Below the pieces are notes generated by a model. It saw only the letters and a program-made list of their open reading frames with translations, was not told the DNA's origin and searched no databases. A stretch of 64,000 nt of DNA from NCBI GenBank assembly GCA_005656395.1, contig SRSI01000027.1:1-64000 (forward strand), written 5' to 3'. The translations under genes and the position numbers were made by a program. The stretch comes from Strongyloides papillosus. Lineage: Eukaryota; Nematoda; Chromadorea; Rhabditida; Strongyloididae. Position 1 is the stretch's first letter, and the number at the start of each line of letters is the position of its first letter. Below, in pieces: positions 23,880 to 36,000 of the stretch.

Positions 23880-26800
23880 ATTAAAAAAAGTATTAGAAAA
23901 TGTTCTGCATTGCAACAGTTTCTTCTCATAAAACAATATTGAGCTTCACCGTCGAAGAATGGTTGAATGTTATTGGAGTCAATTTTAAAGATTATGATAA
24001 TAAATTTATTTCACTCACCAATGATACCATGAGCATTTTAAATAGAATATTAAAAAAATCTTAAACTTTGTTTTTTGTTTACACCATTTCGGATATCTTA
24101 CTCTTATTATTCGCTTCTTTATATATGATTGTTTTAAAATCGTTGTTGTATCGGAGTTTGCAGGCGATCGAGTTCTACCAAAACTGGAGAATTCAACACA
24201 GAGAGTAAAATATCTTTAAATTAATTACTTTTATTCATAGAACATTTTAAAAAAATGTCAAAGTTTTGAAGAAATTTATAATCAAACTTTCCGGTACGTT
24301 ATATAAACTTACTGCATTGCAAGGTTATTCAGATATCATTTTAAGAGATAATTTGCGCTTGCTTAAATCAAAGAAGTAAATGCGAAATGTCTATATTGAA
24401 GAAATCTAATACAATTACTTTTATTTCTTCACATTAATAAAAATATATTTCTATATAATTATTTTAAGACATAAAAGCCAAAATTTAAGTTTAATAATTT
24501 AACATTAAAGGCGTGTTCTACGGAATTTTTATGTCAACTGCTATTATATAAACAAAAGTTTAAAACCTCATTGCGTTAATCTCTTAAAACATTCTCAAAT
24601 AATTTTTGTCATCCTTTTCTTTACCAGTTTGTTACTAAATCATATTTTTTTTAGAATTTGTTAACAATCTAATTATTAACGAAATTAGAAAAAACTTTAA
24701 TTACCATTATTTTATTCATTTGTAAGTTAATTTGTCTATATAGTTATATTGTTTAATAGGACCTTGAGTGTCCCAATAAAATTTTTAATTATCTTTATAA
24801 CTACTTTCTAGAAAATATTACAAAAAATTGACGGCGGAAAAGTAAGTTGAGCATTATATAATTTTTCGCTTTATTTATGATACTTTTTTTATTATAAAAT
24901 TTCAAAGTCTAAGTTTGGCATTTATGAAATTCTTTCAGAAAACTTTTTTTTTAAAAAATGACGGTTAAAATGTAAGTTTAAAGTTGATTTATTCTTCTAA
25001 TTGTTACTTTTCAGATACAAATTGTAGATGTATGAGAAAAAATTAGATCAAAAACGATAAATCTAAAACAAAGAATTCTCACTGGAACTAATTAAATTTA
25101 TTTATTCTTTGGAATAAGTTGTATTTTAAAATATTTTGAAATAGTAAAATATCAAAAAACTTTAGATAATCACATTGTAAGATAAATTATTTAAATATCA
25201 ATGATATCTAGACATTTTATCTTACAGAAAATATAGACATTTAATTATAAAGAATATCTGTACTAAAAATGTCTTGGAAGAAATTCTGGATAATGCCTAT
25301 TTAGATATTCTGGACATCTTATTAACTGTGAAGGCAATATTTAGTATAAGCATTTTCAAATTTATTGTGATAAAGCTGAAAAATTTTTGTGAGATTAAAA
25401 TAAGTAGTGAATTATTAAAAAAAATATAATAACAAGTTCAAATAGTATAACATTAATAAAAATTTGTGGATTAAATAATAAAATTTCTAACTACAAGTGG
25501 CTAGAGTTTAAATATAGATTTTTTGTGAAAAAAAAGTGGAGATGAAAATGTTGTAAGCTCAGCAGATTGTTTAATTGTTGTTACCACGTTAAAAGCATAT
25601 TCTTCAATTACGAAAAATTATGACCAATTATGTAAAGGAAAATGTCTTGGTGTTTTAAAAGAAGCAAATTAAGCAAGATATCTTAGCGAAAGTGTAATAG
25701 AAAGAGCAAAAGTATTATTAATAAATTTAACATATAGTGCTATAGCAATAGGAATATAATTCGTATTTTATAAAATAAAATCTATTATTATGTATATTTT
25801 GCCATTATTTAGTGATTGTATTTTGTATTAAAACTTGGAAAGAGTTTTAGACAAAATTAAACTTTTACCCTTTGCATGGTTTTATGGTGAATTCGTATAT
25901 CTTTAACTTTTTGTGTTTGTCTCAACTTTGCAATTAAAAATAATCACAACGAATTAACTTCTTCATAATCTAGCATGAACTTTGCCAAATCAACACTTCT
26001 ACTTGTCACTTAAAACCCTTTCATCTTTAGTGAATCTTCTTAAACTCTAATTTTTATTGGATATGAATCTGAAAATTTCAAAAACAAATTTTGTTATATT
26101 TGATGTTGAATTTTTGCCTACTCCTAATTTAAAAATAACAAAATTACTTTACAAGGCATCTGTGGTTATCTCTGTATTTTCAAACAGTTAAATCAAACTC
26201 GAATTTACATTTCGTTTTCTTCCATATAGAGTAAACTTACTTGAAACATTTTATCTATGTATTTAAGACAAAATTTAATGAAGAAGATAAACGCTTTGAG
26301 CAACCTTTCCGACAAACATACGATATTTTTCTTAGTCAAAAGATAATCTCTCACATGAGAGATATTTTACGAGAGAATATATTATTCCAAGAAATAATGA
26401 TGACATTTCCGTTCCAGAATATTTGACTTACAATGGTCATTTTGGCAACACTTAAATACTAAAATATACCCCTAAGTTAACAACTTTGAAATTTATAGAA
26501 AAGATGCTGATTATAATATGTTCACTAGTCGTTTTACATATGTCATCAATAATTTGATGTTCCTTCGAATAATTATTAGTTTGAAGTGACACTTATATCA
26601 AAACTATCGTCTGAAATTTTACTAAATTCTCAAGATTCCTTGGATGCCTTTTTAAAGTTTATTACAACTACTGGTCTGATAGTTCTACAAAGAAAGTAAA
26701 ATCATTCATTATTAACTGCTTAAGCAACTTTAAGAATTATATCACTAAAAATTGATGCACGTAAGACTGATTAGTAGATAAGTAAAGTTATAAGATAAAA

Positions 26801-27460
26801 CAATCATAAAATGTCACCATTACTATATTTAAGACATAGATTTTCACCAAAACATCATTATTTACAATTTATTTCTTAACTCACATATATTTATGACTAT
26901 TAGTAAATTTTATATTTTTTAGGGAATATAAAGGCCACTAATTACTTGTGTAGTCGATAGGGAAGACTAAGATTGGGAATCTTAGGTAAGTCACTCTAAT
27001 TAATATTTATTTTATTGTATTCTAAGTTTTTTTATATGTTTTGTGTGTTCTTAAAATATTAATATAATAAAGGATTATACTCAAAGCGTCATCGCCAGTC
27101 AAATACTTATAAAATTTTTACTGGAAAAAAAATCTAAACAATTGAAAGATATTTTGAGGGCTTTTTATTTTACTGCAAATCATGAAACAACTGAATCACT
27201 CTATCGAGATTCTCTTGTTAGACGTTTACAAAGTCTCTGATAATTTAGACAACTTGATTATCTTTCGCGTAATTAACGACAAAAGAGTTAAATTTCAAAG
27301 ATAGTTTATTCCAAAAACTGAAGAAACGAACAAATTTAATGTTTATAATACAAAAATTCAATCTTCAAAACCTACATATGGAAATTCATACAAATTACAT
27401 CTCTAAAGTAACCACTGTAACTAGCAATGTAAAATACAAAAATCTTTAAATTTTAATCTG
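23880..27460. other. unassigned AT-rich region
   Basis: No gene could be supported. Some patches look formerly coding: 26241-26426 gives 61 codons, then continues in another frame with VPEYLTYNGHFGN. This suggests decay of an unknown protein by frameshift. Short donor-like GTAAGT motifs occur at about 24844, 24979 and 26984, but no exon between them keeps an open frame. Confidence 0.4.
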
Positions 27461-27462
27461 CA

Positions 27463-27660
27463 ATGACCTCAAAAAAACAAACATATAGTATTGTTAATAA
27501 TACAACATCTGGCAAAACAAATAGTGTTATTTTAAAAAATTCTCTTCATACTAAATCAGAATTTATAGAAGATATGATAGCAGAAGTTGCTATTTATGAA
27601 GAAGCAACTTTATTAGCAAATTCAAAGATTTTTTCAGAGAAGTTACAACAAGGATTGTAA
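27463..27660 (+). pseudogene. C-terminal end of an unknown protein (copy 1)
   Basis: A 65-codon frame ends in FSEKLQQGL and stop. The same ending, LSEKLQQGL, is encoded in copy 2 across 51423-51556 and 58011-58037, where an upstream stop and E4 interrupt it. Conserved protein-level similarity with diverged DNA indicates the block was once coding. The family was not recognised. In copy 1 the frame begins at an ATG, but the upstream part is probably lost to decay. Confidence 0.45.
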
Positions 27661-29144
27661 ACAATAAATAATAGAGGTAAGATAAAGTCTTTATTCAAAT
27701 TAAGTATAATTTATTTTAATTATATTGAAAGCATTATATAGAAATGTCAATTAAGCGTGTACAGTATTAAAAATTACCATCATTTAATATATTAACAGAA
27801 TTTCAAAGCTTTACTCAACTACAGAAGGTCACTGTCATCTTCGACTTTAAGACAACGATGACGACATTATACGTTTATTAGTCAACAACACTAACCATCG
27901 AGATTTTGATTTCTTATTAAGACATCAAGACATAACAATATGAGAATGATAGTAGATCGCATAAATAATAAAATTACTTTTTTTCGGAGCAAATCAATAC
28001 TGCTACTGCGAAGCCATATAATATTCAAGCAAATACTAAAAAAAGTAATTTTAAATCAAAATTATCTTAAAAGTTTCTGAATATTACACCTATAAACAAA
28101 TTGTACCGCAGTTCTGCTTTGTTTCAGGCATTTAATTAGACTAATATAAATTAGTTGTCAACCAATAAAAAGTTTTTATTCAAAGTTTTCTTAAAAATTC
28201 TCTAATGTAACATGAAAATTACCAGTAATCTATCAAAGAGTATCAATAAAAATGAATTTAGAATCTTCTCTCATCATTGACATTCATAGTAAAATTATAA
28301 TACCAACAAAAAAACAATAAGTTATTAAGAATTTTTTATGCATTCACAACAAAACCATTTCACAAATGAATGCACAATTTTAATGCTTCAAAGATAATTA
28401 TACCAAAAATAAGGTGATATGTACAAAAACTTATCGACAACAGTAATGTTTGCATGACATGTACGAAATTTTTTAGTAAAGAAGTGAAAATTCTATCCCT
28501 ATTCTTTTACTGGCATGAGAAAATGCGTCACTCAACGTTATAGAAACTTTAAAACAAATAACTATACTTCTGGAAATAATACTTCCTCCCTTATTATACT
28601 GACTAAAAAATTTGCTGTAAAAAGAAAATTGAATAGTCTTAAAGAAAAACCATTATTTATAAACTACATCATCAAAAAGTTCAAGGATCACGTAACACGT
28701 CATTTGTAAATGTGTTTTACCAAAAAGTTTCATGATTGAGTTAACTAATCGTTGTATAGTTAATATAAAATATTTATTTATTATCCAAGGACAAGGTAAA
28801 GATAATGTGAAGATAATTATACAGTGATATTTTAAACATTGTGATTTTAAAGACTGCATATTTAGTTAGTATTTCTTTCTATTTGTACTATTTGTCGTAG
28901 GTGGAGCCTACAATTGCGTGTTGAAAATGAACTGGTACGTCACGAAGATAAGATAAGAATTTTTTTTCTAAAAGAAGGGTTGAGCATTATGTATATAATT
29001 CCCATTTTTAAATATAAAATTTATTATTATGCATATATTGTCGCTATACATTGATTGAATTTTGTCTTTGAAGTAAAATTGATGCTTAGACCAAATGAAA
29101 TTTTTTCAGTATAGTAGAATAAAGGAAAATACAAACAATAATAT

Positions 29145-29585
29145 GGAATAGTTGATGTTTTTAGCTGTAGCAGAATCTTGTAAACGTCAAGAGAATTTAA
29201 AAGAAACATGTGATGTGCCATTGTGGAATATTGATTTAATATTACAACATGTTGTAAATGATAAAAAATGTGACATTGATTGTTTGGGTAGATATTGGTA
29301 ACCTTGATGGCAGTTACTTTAAGTGCATGAGTAAGTGAGCCGAAAAAAATTAGAATTGATAGGGTCCGTGAATCAGAAGATGATATTGAGACATAGTTCA
29401 CTGTAAAAAAATAGATAAAAAAAATGTCAGCTTTACGTATTTTATTTTCAAATAGAGAAGCTGATAATCACACATCAGTGAAATCTTTACTTAATAATTG
29501 CATTTGATTAATCAAAGATTTGGGATGCCATAATTATCTTTCTATAAATGCAATTAAAAAGACTAAAGCTAAAAGTGCAACAATT
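29145..29585 (+). pseudogene. decayed unknown protein blocks (copy 1)
   Basis: One frame reads MFLAVAESCKRQENLKETCD and then VVNDKKCDID. Copy 2 (59806-59982) gives MFIAAVEFCKRQENLQKTCD and then IVNDKRDDIDSLCKMLAI. A later block reads NAIKKTKAKSAT and NAIKKTKANSVT in the two copies. Stops and frameshifts interrupt both. The pattern of conserved residues points to a genuine former protein, possibly carried by a mobile or viral-like element, but no known family was recognised. Confidence 0.45.
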
Positions 29586-30540
29586 TTATAATGAATAAAA
29601 AGATATATCTAGGATGCAGTTACAAATATCAGTAAAACACATGAAAATAAAGTTTTTGCTACAATTGTTGTCAATGGAACATTTGTTTGAAATAGTGCTG
29701 AACAATGTTCAATAGTTATGAAGTATTATCTTATTTAGATACTATATATAAACAAATCAAGAAAAATAATAAACCAATTTCTACTGATTCTACATTGAAG
29801 TTAAGAAAAAAAAAATGAATTTATGAAAAGCTAAAATTTAACTTGACCATTTTATTTGCGAGGTCTAAATGCTTGAACAGGTTTAAAAAATGCATATAAA
29901 TATTTAGGTAAATAACTTACGGTATGTAGTTATATTAATAAAATTAATTTAATAAATACAGATTCGTGTTTCAATAATTGTAATAATATCCCGGTTAAAT
30001 GTTTTTCAATTAAACTTATAAGTAGTATCAAATATGGTATTATTTATGCCACTTAATTGGTTGTTAACTTGCCAATTAAAGTGTGGCAAATGCATAAATA
30101 CATTTAGTCATAACATTTCAGGTTTTCAAGAAAAATTCAACTTATCTTCCATCCTTCAGATAAGTATAAATCAAAAAATCTTTTAACTTTCTGATATGGT
30201 TTTACTAAATTGAAATATATAGTAGAAATTTTTTCTAAATTGTAATTGTATTACATTTATCTTATTGCTTATTTCTTTTATATATTTTTTGTATAATCAA
30301 CTAATTTTGTATTATGACAATAAGTAATATATTTAATTTTCAAATTTAATTAATAAATGAATTTCAGTGAAGATTTATAACAGTTAAAATATTAGTATTA
30401 TGTCGTTTTTATACGGATTAAGAAACACAATGTAGTTTTGAAATTTATTGTGCATATTAAAAATGTGTTCGTGGTATCACAGAAGAATTTTTCGCATCAA
30501 AAATAGAACTGAAAAATTAAATTTTTATTGAATATTCAAA

Positions 30541-30775
30541 AACAGTACTGAACAGAAAAAAACAGTACTGAACAAAAAAAAATAGTCCTGATCACAAAAA
30601 AGCAGTACTGATCACAAAAAAACAGTACTGATCACAAAAAAACAGTACTGACCAAAAAAAACAGTACTGACCAAAAAAAAACCAGTACTGACCAAAAAAA
30701 AACAGTACTGACCAAAAAAAAACAGTACTGATCACAAAAAAACAGTACTAACAAAAAAAACAGTACTGATTAAAA
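30541..30775 (+). repeat. 20-bp minisatellite, left end of element C
   Basis: About 12 head-to-tail units close to AACAGTACTGATCACAAAAA, with variants ending GACCAAAAAA. A few diverged units reappear at about 42800-42830, beyond E1, showing that E1 inserted into the array's inner edge. Confidence 0.95.
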
Positions 30776-30784
30776 AGTAGTATT

Positions 30785-30898
30785 AGTAAGCAGTATACAA
30801 AAGTACGTAATATTCAAAAATGATGAAAAAGCAGAAGTATACTGTCAAATTAATTTAATTTAATTTAATTTTCTTAAATAATAATTATATTATTATAT
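30785..30898 (+). repeat. E1 5' LTR, first part (rest at 40622-40686)
   Basis: This matches 42587 onwards of the right LTR, with one extra copy of a TTAAT unit. It breaks at ATAT where E2 begins, and the remaining LTR from TATATATGTTATG to TTTACT follows E2. Confidence 0.9.
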
Positions 30899-31146
30899 AG
30901 TGAATAAATTGGATGACATATTATGTGTCATCACTATTATGTCTATATAAACCCCTACTTTTTGTCATTATTTCACTTTAGCGTGTTCGTTCTAAATATT
31001 GTATCTCTAAATATTATACCTCTAAATAGAGGGTAAGTCTTAATTAATATCTTTTCTTTTATGTATCTTTTATAGTCCGTTTTTAAAATAAAGACTTTAT
31101 TCTGATAAGCAGGCGCCACAACAACTAATATCGTTATTATTTTTCT
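30899..31146 (+). promoter_or_regulatory. E2 5' LTR
   Basis: It contains a TATA-like CTATATAAACCCC at about 30942, a perfect splice-donor-like GGTAAGT at 31032-31038 and a poly(A) signal AATAAA at about 31087. The same arrangement is present in the 3' LTR. The sequence after it begins with GGATAACGTTG; whether that is the primer-binding site could not be matched to a tRNA. Confidence 0.85.
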
Positions 31147-31169
31147 GGATAACGTTGTAGCCGCTTACG

Positions 31170-31400
31170 AATATCTGTCTATCTGTTGCGAGTCCTGTAA
31201 TCCTATTCATTGGTTAGAATAGTGTGGAATCTGTCTGTCTTTTGCGAATCCTATAATTCTGTTCAGTGGTGAATAGTGTGGAATCATTTTGTTTTGTCTT
31301 GTTAAGTCCTAAAATTCTATTCGTGGTTAAGAATAGTGTGGAATTTACTTTTGTGGAGTCTTATTGTCTTATTTGTAATCAAAGTGTGTAATCTTTGATC
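31170..31400 (+). repeat. 56-bp imperfect tandem repeat in the E2 leader
   Basis: Three to four units, each ending in GAATAGTGTGGAAT and beginning with a TCTGTCT..TTGCGA-like tract, lie between the 5' LTR and gag. Confidence 0.75.
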
Positions 31401-31454
31401 TGTTATATTTCTGGAATTTGAACGCATCACCTAAAGTCATCGTTTTGTTTATCG

Positions 31455-32882
31455 TTGCGTCACCGTTTTAAAGTCATCAAAATTGAACGTCAAATTATAA
31501 GTGCTACCTTATCAACACTGTTGAAAATCCACTATCCTAGCTTCAAGTATACTGCTGAGGATCTTTCTAAGTGGACTGAATTAAATCTATCTCACGCTAG
31601 TAAAAGTGATAAAGCCCGTACAACCGCTGTTTTAAACTTCTTAAAGGACACGATACCTGCTAATTCAAATAGTGAAGGGATCTTTGGTCGAAGTTTTCGT
31701 CTGTTGTCAAGATTAACAGGGAGTGTAGATAGTGAGGATTCTGAAAATAGTTTTGTGTCTGATAAAGACTCGTACAGTCCTAATTTAACTAAGGAATCTC
31801 TTGAAGGAATTGATAATCTGTTAAATAAGTTTGAACAAAGTTTCAAAGAACCAATTGTACCTGTTATTGAAAATAAAGTTGTGAAAAAGAAAATGTCTAC
31901 TGCTTGGAGTGAAATGAAAAAGTATTCACCGCCTTCTGGTGATTTTAAAATTTGGCTGAGAGAATTCGAGTTACGTATGGAAGTAGATAATATCGAACCT
32001 GATAAGAAAATTTCTGTTCTCAAAATTAAACTAGAGGAGGAAGTACACGATTATCTTGAATCACTTCAACCTACCGAAGTAGATACGTATGAAAAAGTCA
32101 AACGTTTACTGTTGGCAAAATATACGTCTCAAATGTCTGTAATGAATGCTCAAGCACGTATTAGAGGATATGTTGTTGACCATAAGCCCGAGAATTTCCT
32201 GAAGTCTGTTACTGAACTTGCCAAACTGATTGCTGCATCCGCCCCACATCTCGATAAATCTGTAATGAAGGAACACCAGTTTCAAATGATGTTACCGTTT
32301 TTGAAAGGAAGAGCATGGAGTAGATTATACAATCATGGTTATCGTTATCAAACATTGTCTGAAGGTTTATATGATCTTGAATGTGCTGTTAAACTTGATA
32401 AGCCAGCTGAGAAGTCACGTCCAAATAAGAATTCTCAGGAAACTCAAAAATTCACGGGGGAATGTAATTACTGTCATAAGAAGGGTCATAAAGCTGTCCG
32501 TTGTCATACTAGAATAAATGATGAGAAAAAAGCCTCCAATACTACTGCTATTACTACAAATACTTCAAATTTTTCAAATACTACAAATAAATATCAACCC
32601 CAAACCTATCATCGTAATAATTTTATTTCAAAGAGTGAAAATGTTAAGTTACCATTGATTGAAGTTAATATAAGTAAGGGATGTTATACTGCCTTAATTG
32701 ATACTGGAGCTAATGTTGGAATAATTCGTGAAAGCATCACTTTGCGTCATGGTCTTGAAGTTACACCATGTGATGATATTGTACGTCAAACGTTTGGTAC
32801 TGAATCCAGATCATTGGGAAAAACTGTTGTTAATGTTAAGATAAAAGATAAAATATGTAAACTTGAATTGTTGTGTGTTAAA
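31455..32882 (+). CDS. E2 Gag and protease, 5' part of a gag-pol frame cut by E3
   Basis: Encodes the structural protein of E2 and its protease. After the first ATG (31893, MSTAWSEMKKY) comes a Gag domain (GDFKIWLREFELRM), then a CCHC knuckle (CNYCHKKGHKAVRC), then a retropepsin motif LIDTGANVG. The frame is open from 31422, but the first 146 codons after 31455 contain no ATG, and 31455 itself is TTG. So the N terminus is unclear: it could start at 31893, start at a non-AUG codon, or be joined by splicing. At 32882 the Copia element interrupts the protease, and the frame resumes after E3 at 37191. The terminal codons up to 32888 lie in the Copia LTR and are not native. Confidence 0.85.
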
Positions 32883-33028
32883 TGTTAGATATTAGTAATA
32901 CAATAAGTTTATTGATGATAAATACAAATAAGTAGATAGATGAAACAATTACCATATTACATTTATATATAATAACATAATCATAATAACAATCATTTTA
33001 TATGTTTGACAAAGACAAACCTAACACT

Positions 33029-36000
33029 TCACATTTCCCCTTCTGTTTCCTTAACATCATCATAACCAAATAATCTATGTAACTTATCAGTTGAAACTGA
33101 TTTTGTGAGTCCATCTGCAAGTTGTTCACTAGTTTCGACATACTTAAAATTATTTCTCATTTCTTTAAGAAAACTTAGATTAATATTTGTATGACGCATT
33201 TTTGCATTTGATATTTCATTATTTTTCATAATATTTATTGCTGGTATGTTATCAACAAATAGTACAGGTGAAATGGATAATTTGTTAAAGATTTGTTGAA
33301 ATATCTTTTTAATCCACAGCATTTGTTTTACAGCCTCGACAGCAGCTTTAATTTCAGCTTCTGAGGATGACAATGAAATTGTCGATTGCTTTTTCGTAGC
33401 CCAGTAAACTGGTGCACCATAAACCATGATTATTATACCAGTAGTACTATGTGCATCTTTTGAAGATGCATAACTTGCATCACAATATACTTCCAAAGGA
33501 TGATGCTTCGATTTCTTAAAGTGTATAGATAAATCAGGGAATTTCATTAAATAACTTATAATATTCAATGCTATTGATAAATGACACTTCCTTGGTTTTT
33601 CCAGAACGCGTTGAAGATAATTAACACTAAAAGTGATATCTGGCCGTGATAAATTAGAAATGTACGACAACTTTCCAACTATCTTTCTAAAATCAGAATG
33701 TTGTTTTTCATTTAAATAGTCTGACTCTACCACTTCCCCCTTTGGAATTATAATATTCTTTTTAGGTACCAAGCATAAACTACTATATTCTTCAATTAAC
33801 TTCTTTATACGCATTTCTTGATTGACAATTATTTCATTATTTTTAACAGCAAATTCAAGTCCGATGTATTCAGTATGTTCTATCATAGGACCATAGTCCT
33901 TTGCTTCAAATCGTGATAAAATACGTTGTTTTAATTTCTCAATCACCGTATCATTTTGGGAAATTATCATGATATCATCAACATATAATAAAATAATTAT
34001 TAGAGATGGATTATGTGTAAACAGGACGCATGAATCAAATTCTGATATGATAAAATTTGCATCTAATGTTAAAAAATCTGTAAACGTTCTATACCAACAA
34101 CGTGAACTTTGACGTAGTCCATATATTGGTCTTAAAAGTTTGCATATTGAATTTTTATGCTGAGGATGAACGAGTTCAATTCCTTTTGGAACAGTCATAT
34201 AAACAATTTCATTGTCTTCAAAGTTTCCTTGAAGAAAAGCATTTGTACAATCCATAGTGTGAACTTTCATACCTGTTTGCATACAAATAGAGAGTATTGC
34301 TTTTAGGATAGAAGGATGTACAGTGGGTGAATATGTTTCGCTTTGAGTTGGTTGTTGGCATCCACGAGCTGTCAATCTTGATTTCAGACGACCATCATTT
34401 TTAACATTGTAAACCCATTTAGATGTGATGATATTTTGCTTTCCAATATCATTTTTCTTTACATATGTCCAAGTGTTGTTTTTTATTAGGCTTTCTAGTT
34501 CTTGTTTCATTGATTCCTTCCATTCAGGTAATTGCGAAGCCTCCAAATAACCACTAGGAGATGTAACAAAAAATGCTGATCCCTTTTTACGAGTTCTAGT
34601 AGCAATTGGTGATCCATTCACAAATTTAGGATTTCTGACGTAATCGCTTTGTGTTTTAGATATGCTATTATCGTCGGATACACTAAATTCTTCAAATTTA
34701 TGTGATAAATCCAAGATATCCTCCTTTAAGTCATCAGGTATTTCATTTATACTGCTATTTGTACTCGAATCTTCGGTAATGTTTTTATCATTTATCTCAG
34801 AAGTCATTATCTTACTGTCTTCACATACATTTTCACTCGTTATGCATTTTGAAGGATATGAGGACGGTATATTATCTAGGTCATCAATATCATTAATGTG
34901 TGCGGGAATCTTAGTTTCATGTAAAACTAACCTTTTATAAAACATTTTAGCATCTATATAATCATACTCTTCATAAAATTTTACATTTGAAGTAATTTTA
35001 ATACAATTTGTAGCAACATCCATAACTTTATATGAGTTTTTGGGTCCATATGCAAGAAAAACACCAATGTTACCCTTCATACCCATTTTTATGTCTTTAT
35101 CCTTTTTGTATACAACCATACATCCAATACATCTTAGATGATCTATCGTAAATTTAAGACCAAGGAGTTTCATCGGCTCCATCATAGTTGCAGAGCTTCT
35201 TATTCTATTCTTAACATATGGAATTGAAGTACAAATTAAACTCCATGTGTTTTTAGGTAATCTGCGATTTATGATTATGGTAGACACATTCTCCTTCACA
35301 TAACGATTATACCTTTCCACACTTATCTGTTGTGGTGTACCTACGCATGACCACTCCTTCACAATTTCTTTTCTAGCAAAATAATTACTGGTTTCAACAT
35401 TTTCAAATTCTGTACCATGGTCTGTTCGAACACGTTCAACAGACTTACCTACTAAACTCTCCCATAAAGATATAATTTGTTTGACAGCTTGTAAAGTGTT
35501 AGCTTTACTTTTCAATGGGATTATTTGGGTGGCTTTTGAGTATTCATCAAGAGCTATACAATAGTATTCTTCTCCATCAAGACCTCTTGGTGAAATTTTC
35601 CCTGCTAGGTCAAAATAAACAAGTTCTAGTGGTCTTGTAACAGCAGAATTATTTAGGGGATGAGGAGAACGAGGAATCTTAGCTAAAGAACATGCTACAC
35701 ACTTTTTAGACATACGAAGACCAGTATGATGTGCTAATTCTTTATCAGCTATATGCATAAGTCTTTCATGCCAAATCTCAGGAGAAACTTTATAAGCACT
35801 AAAAGCTTTATTTTCCAAAACATCAGTTACAATAATAATATTCTTATTTACTTGTTTTGTTCTTATAATTAAATTATTCTGACGAAAGCATATGTCTTCA
35901 TTTTCTATAAACATTTTTGTAATCTCCTTAAGTTTGACCATACTAATAAGGTTGGCAGCAAGGTCAGGGTGATAATACACGCTTCCTATAGAAATACCAG

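Larger units (their letters stand above)
27463..30476 (+). repeat. unknown ~3-kb unit, copy 1 (continues at 43529-43742)
   Basis: This stretch aligns along its whole length with 51423-51556 plus 58011-61600. Matching landmarks in order are AGCAAGGATTGTAAACAATAA (27647 and 58031), ACTACAGAAGGTCA, TCACGTAACACGTCAT, AAACGTCAAGAGAATTTA and AATTAAAAAGACTAAAGCTA. Copy 2 has an extra local duplication of about 450 bp near 58041-58570. The unit contains several decayed coding blocks. Copy 1 is broken at 30476 by element C and resumes at 43529. Confidence 0.75.

Noticed and set aside
26920..26990. Possible host exon between TTTTTTAG and GTAAGT
   Set aside because: All three frames contain stops and no partner exon could be found. 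Donor-like motifs are expected by chance.
30541..30775. CRISPR-like array (also at 43201 and 22681)
   Set aside because: Units are contiguous with no unique spacers, are in eukaryotic transposon DNA, and are mirrored at the opposite element end. They are minisatellites.
31592..32023. Minus-strand ORF opposite E2 gag, and similar antisense frames over E1, E4 and E5
   Set aside because: Shadows of the real sense-strand coding sequence.
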